Of a stretch of DNA of 64,000 bases, positions 47,791 to 59,400 are shown piece by piece. Every line of letters begins with the position of its first letter. The first letter of the stretch is position 1. A program made the translations under genes and the position numbers. The stretch is from Liolophura sinensis. Lineage: Eukaryota > Mollusca > Polyplacophora > Chitonida > Chitonidae. The notes beneath the pieces were generated by a model. It saw only the letters and a program-made list of their open reading frames with translations. It made no database searches and was not told the origin of the DNA. The stretch lies in NCBI RefSeq assembly GCF_032854445.1, contig NC_088302.1, positions 30,287,979 to 30,351,978 on the forward strand. Direction: 5' to 3'.

Positions 47791-48299
47791 ATGCTATGGA
47801 TCTGATTGCTGCTGAGTGGATGTGATTGAGTGATACTACGTGTCGAACAGTTTTATTACTCTCGAGGGCAGTTGTACTACATAAATATATAGGAATAACT
47901 GCCTGGTGGCGACAACTCAAAATTAGGTTGGTTTGCACGTGCAGTTTTAATTTTTTGTTGATACATAGATGCAGATCTGACGGTTTGTCAGGTCTCTCAT
48001 TTGTGCGTTACTGTGGTTGCCATAATAACCAGATTACCTTTTCATATATATTGTAACGGTACTTAAAATAGGTGCGGTGCTAGATTGGACCGTAGCATGA
48101 AAAAAAAAACCAAATTGGGGCATAAAGTTCATTATACATGGAGATAAAAACGAAAAAATAATTCATGTTTAATACTGTGTTAATATGTTCGATATCTGAA
48201 TTAATGTTAAAACGTTTTCCACAGACATTATCAGAAAACGGGTAAACTTCGGCGGAAAGGAAGAAAAAACAATCCCAGAGTTCGTCTCCTGCCCCTAGT

Positions 48300-48426
48300 C
48301 CAGGTTTTTTGTAGACCACACCTGCCGTCCGACAACACAGTTTACCGTGACAACGACTGACGACGGACCAATAAATACTGTATTGACACTGACAGTGGCC
48401 GGGGAACAGAATGTGAAGCTTACGGG
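48300..48426 (+). promoter_or_regulatory. Possible promoter and 5' untranslated exon of the STAND gene
   Basis: This stretch is richer in CpG than its surroundings, contains a CCAAT box (ACCAATAAA near 48368), and ends in a good 5' splice site (TTACGG|GTAAGCG, intron from about 48427). A candidate acceptor (CATTCTAG, ending near 50330) lies shortly before the ATG at 50421. This would make a non-coding first exon with a 1.9-kb intron. No transcript evidence is available, so this is a weak inference. Confidence 0.3.
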
Positions 48427-49163
48427 TAAGCGAAAATGTTAATTATGCTGTTTACCTTCCCATTCTTTGCACGAAAAAATGCTCTCCTGGCGTCGATGTT
48501 CAGGTCACCTGTTTGACTTCAAGAATCCGACTGCAAAATAAACTTGCGCTGGAGTGGGAGTGCAGTGGTAAATATATCATGAAATAGCCGCAGGCATTAT
48601 ATGTGTGCGTATTGCTTCACACTGGGAAAACACTCAAACAAAAACCAAACAAACAATAAACCCATGTCTATGTCCATGCACGGACCCTGGTATCAAATCG
48701 ACCAGGCCAGGCACTACTAGTATTGATAGTGATACGGCATATGTACATACGGTAGTAGGCCTTAATGTGTGTAAATAGAAAGTCTTTCTATATACAGATA
48801 TAGTAGGCCTACATATTTGCATGTAGTAGTATTATCGGGCGTGTTAGATTGATACGATGGCCTGTGGTTCATGAAAATGTAAATCCCTAACTCAGATGCA
48901 TGTACCGGTATTTGACGAACATGCATGATATATAAGGTCCATTATCTACAAGTATGTAACTTCCCTACAGATATTCTCCATGGCACTTTATGAAAAATGG
49001 TCTACATGCGATTGTGTTGAAATAGAAAAATTACAACAAGGGAGAGTGTTGTAAAAGGACAACAGTGTCTTTATTAGTAATTGTTTTAGTGTTGCTTGGA
49101 AATGTAAAAATAGTCAGTGGGTTCTCAACCGTAAAGCATCAATGATGAGCGAAGTTATCCATA

Positions 49164-49311
49164 CGTGGGAAGATTAGCAGCAACCTGCGGATGGTCGTGG
49201 GTTTCTCCCGGGCTCTGCCCGGTTTCCGCCCACCATAATGCTGGCCGACAACGAATAAGTGAAATATTCTTGAGTACGGCATGAAACACGAATGAAATAA
49301 ATAAATAAATG
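49164..49311 (+). mobile_element. SINE-A 3' half
   Basis: CAGCAACCTGCGGATGGTCG, CGGGCTCTGCCCGGTTTCCG, GTGAAATATTCTTGAGTACG, (AAATA)n. Upstream of the STAND gene. Confidence 0.83.
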
Positions 49312-49670
49312 AGCGAAGTCATAATTTTCAAATACAGAGTTTCAATGACAAGATGTGGCCAGAGACTAGCTATAGGGAAGTTTCATATTTCTAGGTAATT
49401 GACTTCTGATGGTAGTCGTAACGGACATATTAATTTTAATAATCTATCATGACGTTCATGTAGGCTGTACTTATAATAGCCATAATCGATCATACACTTG
49501 GTGAAGTTTTGATTATTAATTTTCACTGAGAATAATCACAGGGCTACGTATCATGTGTTTCAGCTTAGATTATAACCCTGCTTTTTAACCCACCGGTATA
49601 AAGTACAGGCTTAACTTATGTTGTACCCTGACATCGGCGTCCAATAACAGAGAAAGCAATGTAAAACAAA

Positions 49671-50070
49671 ATGTTAGGGGTGGTATCTTAAAAAGTACTG
49701 CATGTATTAAGCTAAGGGTTGGCACACATAGCAGAATAGCATGAGGGAGATATTCCATTGTTGAATGGATATGTGCATATTAAGTACTGTAACTTGCTGA
49801 ATTCCTGACTTAGTGTATTGGGTATAAGAATCAACATTAAACAAAGTGGTAGGGGTGGTTTCTCAAAAAGGACTGCAGGTATTGAGCTCAGCATTTTCAC
49901 ACATGAGCACAGTAACATGAGAGGGATAGTCCATCGTTGATTCAGTGTGTACATATTAAATACCATAATTACTGAATTCCTGACTTATTGTATTATATAT
50001 TAGAATTACTGTTAAACAAATTGTTAGGGGTGTTATATTAAAAAGTATTGTGTGTATTGACCTGAAATTT
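49671..50070. repeat. Tandem repeat, exact 175-bp period, upstream of the STAND gene
   Basis: AGGGGTGGTATCTTAAAAAG (49676), AGGGGTGGTTTCTCAAAAAG (49851) and AGGGGTGTTATATTAAAAAG (50026) head successive copies that also share GTATTGAGCTC-, ACATATTAA-TAC, GAATTCCTGACTTA and TTAAACAAA. The third copy runs on into a sequence also found at 39610-39840. Confidence 0.8.
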
Positions 50071-50420
50071 TGCATGCATATAAAGCATGTTCCCATGCTT
50101 ACGCTGGGGGAGCATAGTATTTACCATGAATTACCAAATATATGATTTTACTTCTTTATGCATTGAGCTGGAGTGTTTAATTCACGTGTCTCATGGAGGC
50201 AAGCTCTATTGTAGCCTTGCTACCAATTCTAAGTTTATTGTTAGTGCACACTTTTCTTATGCATTATTTTTAAATGGCCTGTGGCAATAATAACCGGTAG
50301 ATGATCTTTTTTGTGTTTGATCCATTCTAGTAGGAATCGTCATGCTCACTTAGAAAGTGTTGTGATAAAATCTGCAACAAGATCAAGGCAGCAACTGCAG
50401 GAAATAACAAACCTGACAGT

Positions 50421-53400
50421 ATGGGGTGTGGAGCCTCTGTAGTTACGGTCCCCTCCACAATGGGGAAGAGAAGAGCAATGGTCTCCGTCCTGGTGCAGAC
50501 AGATGGAGTCTATGTCCCAGAGGACCCTATCGTTAAAAGGACAGCTGATGTTTATCGCACTCCGAATCTTGAGGGTGAAGGGGCCGAAGCTGGTGAGGAT
50601 GTAGTCGATGACAAGACGCCTCTCTTAACCGACAGCCATGGGCGCACCTACAAGACGCAGGGTAACTTCTACGGCCATTTGGTGAAACACAACCCTGAAG
50701 ATGTGGAGGCGACGTGGCTGGCTGTGTGTGAAACTCTGGATGTGCCTAAGGGACAGAAGAACATGAGGAAGGATTTAGTGGTCAGGAGAAGTGGATGGAA
50801 AACAGTGAGGATATTTGTGTCCTCAACCTTCAAAGATTTTCAACATGAGAGGGAAGTCTTGGTCAAGCAGGTCAGGACCATGTTTTGATTGGTTGATGGA
50901 TTAATTCTTTGATGTTTTAATGCTGTAATGAAGAATTTCAGTTTTCACTTGTATAGTGGCGATCAGGTTTATGAGTGGTAGAGACTAGAGTGGCCAGGGT
51001 AGTCATTCTTAAATCACATATGCCCTCAATCTTCAGCCATTTCACATATGAAGGAGCAGCTTTCAGTAAAAGTATAATTTTATCAGTCTACACTGAATAA
51101 TGCCTTCAGCATATGCTTGAATAAACATCTCGCAATTATGTGAAAAGGTTGAAGAATAACAGTGGCTCACTTTGACAAAACTTTTTTTTTTGTATACCTC
51201 GTTGCCTAATGGAGCTAAAACCTTGACAAAGACATTCACAAATAATATTGACAAGAAAATTGGTCTTTGTTTTGTGAGAGACTTCATGTTGGCACTACAC
51301 CAGATATTAATACATGTACATGTATGTGCCAAACTTCCTGACTTTAAGTTACAGACATACAAGCTCAGGGAAAAATTGTATTCGAGCCTGCAGCCTTACT
51401 AGTCAGGGAGAGCATGCTGTGGTCTAGTGGTTAGAGATGATTGCCTTTCAATCATACAAGGTGTGGGTTCAAACCCGGCCTTTGATAGGAAATTAGAAGA
51501 TTCATCACTCTTACTGTTTGTGGGGCCTAGGTCACAATGAGCAATTCACAGTGCTCGGGACTTCCACCAGTGTGATGTGGACGTCAGATGTGGGGCCTTC
51601 AGTCTGATAACTATATGGTTTCAGAATTTTTATCCCAAATTACAAAATTATCAAATTTTATGTGCATAAAAGTGCATTAATTGAGGTAAGCATACTGAAA
51701 TTCTTCAAACTTTTCGTATGTTTGCAAGGTTTTCTTCAAGCATATTCTGAAGGCATTATTCTGTGTAGACTGATAAACTTATACTTTTTGTTAAGCCCTG
51801 AAACTGGCCAAACGTACAAAATATTTGGCAGAATTATTTGGGGGGGGGGGGGCGTTCAGATAATTTTATGACTGTTTTGTCTATAATGATGCCTAAATAT
51901 TTCAGCTTTTGTTAATAGTTTATATATTATTATAATAGTTTATACAGTGTACCTATTCATCCCAGTGCATTCATCATAGTGGTGTAGTATTATATTCATG
52001 AATATATATTCATGCAGGTATCCTAGAAGAAATGTATCCTAGAAGAAATGTATATGTGGGGTCAGTTTCATGAAGCTCACCTAGCAAAGTAAGCCTTAAA
52101 CTACTCTGACAATGTAGTAGAGATATAAAGTGCACTTAGCTAAGGGTAACTTAACACTAAGCAAGCTCCATGAAGCAGGCCCCAGAGGAACTGTTGACCT
52201 ACTAGCTAAAGTTTTGTTTTCTGTAAGTATAACAAAGTTTACCCAGCTTTTTCCCCACCAATTTTTATGAACAGGTTTTTCCTGATCTGAGGGCTTGGTG
52301 TGAGAAGAGACGTCTTCATCTGGTAGAGTGTGATTTGCGATGGGTAAGACCATTCATGTCACTCAACCTGTGAACTTTTTGGTTCATTGTAGAGTTATCA
52401 CTCTGCAGAATGAGTATTTGTGAGTAGATGTAGCACTATCATATAGGAGTATAAATACTGGTGACTTTTCAGATGTGAACCCCTGTACTATGATACATGT
52501 AGATGTAATTATGCCTTCGGTTCAAGTCGGTTCAATATCATTAAGATCTTGGACAGGGAATTTTCAAAATTTTGCTTCTTCCACTCTTCTTGGGAAATAA
52601 TGAGGAAATAGGATGTTGTTGGTTCCCTCTCGGTGAGTGTTACATGAAGTTCACAGGAGACCACTTGCCTTTAATAACTACCAATTAACATTTGTTTTAC
52701 ATGTGGAAAAGTTCACTTGCATGTATGTATATCACTTGCCAAAGGTTGGTGGTTTTGTATATAACTGTGTGCATGTAGATGTGCAGTGCATATGGGACCT
52801 TCTCCTAGCCCAGAGGTCTATGATGCATTGTCGCAGTGAATTGGCCTGGGGCTTTATATGATGGCGTATGTTAGGATTTTGGCTAATGTTATGGTTCTGC
52901 CTAAGCATGGTTGACTATTTTTCTACATCTCGACCACTGTTGTATGAAATTACATACTTTTAAAGAAAAAAGTACATGTATGTGATGGTCTAATTTTGTG
53001 TTAAAAGGAACAGATTCTCAATAATGGTTCTGTTTACAAAGTACGGGAACGGTTATAAAGGCATAGATGTATGAAACTAGCTTTTCATATTAAAACATAG
53101 ATGTCATCTGCCATGTTGTGATTCAGGGTATCCCAAAAGATTCGACCACAGAATTGACCTTGAGGACATGTCTAGGGGAGATAGACAGGTGTTATGCCGA
53201 CAATATTATGCCATATTTCCTGAACATGACCAGGTGAGAGCTTTCTCTGATGATCATCAAAAGCTTCCCTCTACTAAGTCTGCCTGCTTTATTTGGTAAT
53301 GATGTGGCGATCAAGGTTGAGATCTGCCAGGTCATGCTTCAGTAGATAAACTCAGTACTTTCGTACTCAGGTGATTATGTCCAGCACTGGTTGATTTGGT

Positions 53401-56400
53401 GCCAGTACACTGTGCTTGTATTGTGTATCTTTGGCAAGTGGAAACAGCATTATAAATACAAAGGTATTGGAGGCATTTTTCTGAAAAGTCACAATAAGGT
53501 TAAGTGATATTAAACTTTGAAAGCAAACTATGAATGAAACTGTATAGATGTTAGGTCTCTACTATGTGACATTCTAATACTGTACTGCCCCTAAAATTTG
53601 ACATAAAAATGCACATTCAGAAGTATATAGCTGTTAAGATGCCACCACTACTCAATTTTGTACAGAAATCGCAAACATTGCCGTTGTCATTGTTATTTGG
53701 GTGAAAAAAAAGACTCTGTCTCAACCTTTATTGATGTTGATGATGTTTGTATAGTAAAACCAGTGAGTGAGGACACTGTCCACATGAGAGCTGTGACTCA
53801 TTTTGATACCTTACTTTCCTCTGCCAAGTGAGCGTATAGGCTGGATTCCCACCCCTGGAGATGTCCCTCAGAGCCTGGTGGAGGAATACCGCTGGATATT
53901 CGGACTGTCAATCACAGAGATGGAGATCATTCATGGAGCATATCGCCAAGACAACCCAAACTGTAAGACAGTTCAACAGTGATATCAATATCAATGATGA
54001 GCATATATGTAAATATTCACTGAAGTATTGATTATTTATCAGTCGATGTGTTTTATTTAAAAGCCACCAATATGAATGTTCTTTAGACCAAAAATATATT
54101 CTGCCATTGGGGACTGCTTATGGCTGTTCGTTGGGATTTGTCTTCTTGCCTTTGCTACCATCTCATATGTGTTCAGGCTATTACCTCATGAACATAGATT
54201 ATGGTATTCCAAATGTGTTACATACATGTAGAGACCAGGGGAATTTGTTTTCATGCAGATAAAGGTAACTGAAAGGTGCCAAACCGTTATTTCAAATTTC
54301 ATGAAAATTGGTACATTTCTAAATCATCTCTACACGCCGTGGCAAACTGAATGACTTTTGATGAACAATGGTCTGAAGGTCATCCGGGAGCTGCTTTGTC
54401 ATTCACAGACATATGCATTTTCCAGTTTAGTTTTAATACAATCTTTTTACAGTGAATTAAGTAATCGGTATAAATTACTGCAACTGCAAATATTTTGTGC
54501 CTAATTGCTTTATAGCAATAGAGTTTTAAGATTTTGCCTTTTCTACATTTATAATTTGCAAGACTTCATTCCCACAGCTTTGTTCCTTGTCCGTAATGAT
54601 GACTTTTTGGAGTCTGTACCACAACAACATCGTCACATGTTTCTTGATGAACATCCACTGGCTGCAGCTAAAATTCAGATGCTGAGGTCCATGCTGGAGG
54701 ACAGGTTCCCTGTAAGTCAGACTGCTGACTCAGCAGCTTTGCTATGTCTATTTGTCACTTCACCTGATGATTCAGCATATATTCTTCAACATTTTGTAGA
54801 TAAAAAATTAAACCACATGATGTGTGTTTTGTTGCCCTCTAGTTTAGTGAAGTCACTCCATACTCCACAACACAGTATGAAAAGTGACTACTGCGAAACA
54901 GAAGTTTCAGAATTGCACAAGGAGGAATATCTGACATTACTCATCAGTTTCTACTGATTATAAACATGTGCTAATAATGAACTGCCGCATAAATGTGGCA
55001 TCATTAGACCAACCTTGTTATGTTCACACGATGGGAAAATGTGGGAGGGTATGATTTATCTCCTAAAACACTGGATGCACCTGTTCTCCACTTTCAACTC
55101 TACATCTTAAATGGCTTCTAAGAAGCCGTAATATCAGACATAAGGTGACATCGTGAGAATAAGGGGAAATTGGATTGTTGTATTTAGTTTGTCAACTGCA
55201 GTCATGTTTGCATTTTTTTATACTACATGGCTCCATCAATCCATCCAGGATGCTAAAGAAGCTAGAACAGCTGAGGATGGTCGTGGGTTTCTTCCCGGAC
55301 TCTGTCCAGTTTCCTCCCACCATAATACTGAAATATTCTTGAGCTTGGCATAAAACGCCAATCAAATAAATAAGCAAAAACAAATCTTTCAATTTTTGTT
55401 ATTTTTTGTTTGTTTTCTTTTCTTTTCACAGAAAGAAAGGCTGGTGAAATATTCGTGCAAATATTCTGGCATAAAGCCAGACAGTGACAAGATAATCCTT
55501 GACCTTGATGACATGTTTTACACCAAGGTTGGTACAACATTCTTTGACGCATTCTTGTTAGTTTATTCTCAGCTTATATCAATTTAGCATACACATGCTT
55601 GGCAAATGCTCAGATTTTGAGTGAGTGAGTGAGTGATTGGGGTTTAACGTCATGCTCAACAATTTTTCAGTCATTTGACGACGAAGGAATCCTTAGGGTG
55701 TATGTAATGTACCTCCTTGTTATCTAGTGCTGCTTCACCGAAATGACTTACCGAAAGCAAGTAAGCCGCCCCACCTGAGCCATTATACTGATAGGGGTCA
55801 ACCAGTCGTTGCACTATCCCCTCCATGCTGAACACCAAGCGAGGAAGCCACAACTTCCTCTTTTAAAGTCTTAGATGTGACTCGGCCCAGGATTGATCCT
55901 GGATCTACCACTCCCGAAGTGGACTCAAATTTTGATCCCATTGATCAGTTACATTGGACCAGTCTTCTGATACGAAGATAGAAAGAACGGTTTGTTTTAG
56001 TTAAATGATTTGTTAACCCATTGGTTTGATTGGCTGATGTCAATAGATGCAACTTAATTACTACATATATATTTGTTTGCATGTACAAATAAGTATAAGT
56101 ACCAAAATTATTACCTAATTATTAATAAATAAATAATAAACTTCAGAATTATACAGTTTTATAGTTTATAGGTTTACAGTTGTAAAATTACTTTCTTGCC
56201 ACCTAGCTTAATACTCATTAATTTTAAAATAGTCATTGATGAAAATTTGCTCTGTATATATAGGTGATGGAGTTTTTCCAGCAGCGGATCTCTCAGCAGT
56301 ATCCATTGGAGGAGAGTAATGTGGATCCATTCCAGCAGATGAAGGAGTCACATGAGTCCTTCATGAAGCAGAGATGTGACAGTGTTTGGGGGAGGAAAGC

Positions 56401-59400
56401 AATACTGGATGAGGCATGTACTGGTGCAAGAACTTAAAACATTGAAAGAAGATGCCACATTTGCATTAAATATTTCTATAAATTTGTGTCAGTGTTGATG
56501 GTGAGAATTGCAAGTGTATACATGTAACACAAGGAATTGTCTGCACCTTGCTATCTAATTTGCACTTCTTTTTACACGCCCATACATACCACAGCAACCT
56601 GTGGATGGTCGTGGGTGTCCACCGGGGCTCTACCCGGTTTTCTCCAACCATGATGCTGGTCACTGTCGTATAAGTGAAATATTCTTGAGTACGTCATAAA
56701 ACACCCGTCGAATAAATAAATAAATGAAATACATGTTGTATGACATTGTCTGACAATCTCTCTGTCCGTAAATCTGTATAACATAACATTAATTCACTTC
56801 CTGTCTCATTTCCAGAGCAGAAGCCTATTGACAATGAATCAGATCGGTCTTAAGCCCTTTTGGTGATACTTGTATCATATTTTTGCTTTTTATTTTAACG
56901 CTGTACATGAAAATTGCTTCACTGAAGAGTTTGAACGAGAGCAATCCTGTGTCATCTTGATGTTCCTAAACTCCTCGTTGCTTCTACTACATTCCTGTTG
57001 TATAAATTGAGTTTGCACGTGTTCTAAAGTCTATCTGTGATCAGTACATGTATGTAACAGTGATATTGGTCTTTACTCACATGCCCACGCACAGATTGAT
57101 CAGTACATAGATGGAGCAGGGAATGATGTTCCTCAGCTGGTTCTGGGAAATGCAGGCTCAGGCAAGTCCTCCATTCTGGCCAAAGCAGCTGATCAGACAG
57201 TGACTCGAGCTCTCAACCACAAAATACCAGGGTAAGCACAACAGATAATGGGGGATATTTTCAGAACCGAGATTCAGGTTGTCTGAATTGGGGTACTTTT
57301 TCCAGTGTATGGGTGACATGATTCTGGCAACCTGTAAGTATCACCATTGTTCTCTTACAATGCATGATGTTTTAGTTCGCCAATAAAACTTCATTGTAAA
57401 AGGAATATACTACAGAACTTGGGCTCAAATTGCTTTAGGCAAGCCAAAGATTCCCGATTGAGTTTATAATAGCAAAACATGTATATACTCTTGGGATAAT
57501 GCTGTTGTTCAAAAACGTTTTAAAGTCGTACTCCAGCGAATTCAGTTTTCAACATGAATAGACTTTATAAAGCGTTGAAAGTAATTGTTTGAGTAAAAGT
57601 GTAAGCCATACACGGGCTGTCAATCAGTTGATGGATCAGGTTTTAGTCAGCACACTTGTCCTTTTCAAAGGGCTTTAAGTAATGCACATGAGACATTTAC
57701 ATTTCTAAAAGTACATTTTTCTTGAAAGCTAATCCTTCAATGTAAAGGAATATTATAGATTTTATGGTATTTTTGTCATATAAGGAGAGTTATGCTGTGC
57801 TAAAATCTAGAGGTGTCACTTCTATGCGCTCCGTTTTACAAGACAAAGAGCTATATAGACTCTGATCCCGCTCAGCAGGTGACTATTTGGCCCAAGTGCA
57901 AAACACACTTGAAATTCCTTACATGCCACAAAAACAGTGCAGTTTTACATTTCTGGTGTGAATATGCGTAGTTAGATCCGTTATTAGTGAATTTGTAATT
58001 AATGGCATTTTGACGGAGCAATTTAATGTCGCGTATTAACTTTAGTCTAGATTAAAGTTTAGTTTGTTTTTGTATTAGAATAAAATGGGATTAACATTTA
58101 CATTTTATTTATCTTTGGTGGTGACCTTTGGGTCAACTTTCCTCTGTTGGTAAAATAAAATTCTATTAACATAATAGTGTAAAGTTGTATAAATTAAGAA
58201 ATAATCTTTTGGTTCTTTTTTTTTTTAATCCTGCTTGTGTCAATAATGTATATGGATATATTAGTTTCTTATCAGATATTGTTGAAAATAGACTTCAACG
58301 TTTCATTTAATTGAACTAATACGTGTGTAAGTCCTTACATAAAAATAACAATACCCTTTGCTGATGGTCAAGGTAAATTCAGTCATTTGTTCAGAAAAGT
58401 GCTCACCCTTCATGACTTTATTCCTGTAACTCTTCTATATTTACCAGTGGAGGGAAGCAAGGCTGGCACGTGTTTTATCACTTTGTGGGGGCGGTACCAG
58501 GCTCTATAGAGCTGGAGGGTGCCCTCAAACGACTACTGTTGGAACTAGGGGTGGTAAAGAGCAGTAGCATGCCTAAGGACCTGGAGGAGGCATCACAGCT
58601 CTGTTGTAGTACTCTGTCTAATGTCAACACCAGGCCTATTGTGGTTTTTGTAGATGCACTTAATCAGGTTTGTATTTTTTGTTGTTGTTGTTGTTGAAGA
58701 AGGGGACAGAAAATGAGGAAAATTTTCCAGAAAATTGAACCAAACATTTATTTTCTCCCCCTCCATTTTAGGTTGTGAATGCTTATGTGGCAGTTATTTA
58801 TTACTACATGTACATGTGTGTTTACACCTTGTCCGTCAGTCCATCACAAATCATTTTCTGTAATTAATTACTAAAAGCATCAACATACTGAATGGAAACT
58901 TGGTACATGGTTTCACCATGGTGACTTAAAGGGATACAAAATCAATTCTGGCTGGTATAAGATATCTAGGCAAGTCCAGGCTATGAAGTGCCTCAGTTGA
59001 ATTTTAGGTATAGTACATTTATTCAAGCTAGACGAAGGCTGTAAGATTTAACCGAGAAAACCCCATCTCCACTGCCAGCCAATCAGTGTCGATTCTGTAT
59101 CCCTGTAAAGGTCAAGTTTGAGTTTCAGGAAATTTCGCTCATTTTGATAAAATTATGACTGTTTGTGTTTTGTTTTTTCTTCAAAACAGTTAGTTATTGT
59201 GAATTAAGATTTGATGCAAGGCTTCACTGAAATGAGTTACAGACCAAGTTTAAGTTTTGGGCTATTTCATCCATTTTCAACGGAATTGCAGCCATTTTTG
59301 TTCTGTTGTGGACTTGTGTCAAAGAACAAGCATACTTCCTGTACACGTATGTGTTTTTCCTGTAATTCAGTGTGTGCCTCTGTGGTTTATCAAAACTGCG

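Larger units (their letters stand above)
46091..50420. other. Intergenic region between UTP18 and the STAND gene
   Basis: Holds the UTP18 3' UTR, the 43-bp minisatellite, a SINE-A tail and a SINE-A half copy, the possible STAND leader exon near 48.4 kb, and the 175-bp tandem repeat. No additional coding exon is recognised. Confidence 0.6.

Noticed and set aside
51413-51485. Possible genuine tRNA gene (GGTCTAGTGGTTAG and GGTTCAAACCC boxes)
   Set aside because: No acceptor-stem pairing around the boxes, and the following sequence matches the SINE-C body at 38052, so it is a SINE head.
54505-54957. 150-codon continuous open frame around STAND exon 5
   Set aside because: Only 54578-54711 matches the protein family and splices in phase. 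The extensions on both sides are intron read-through.
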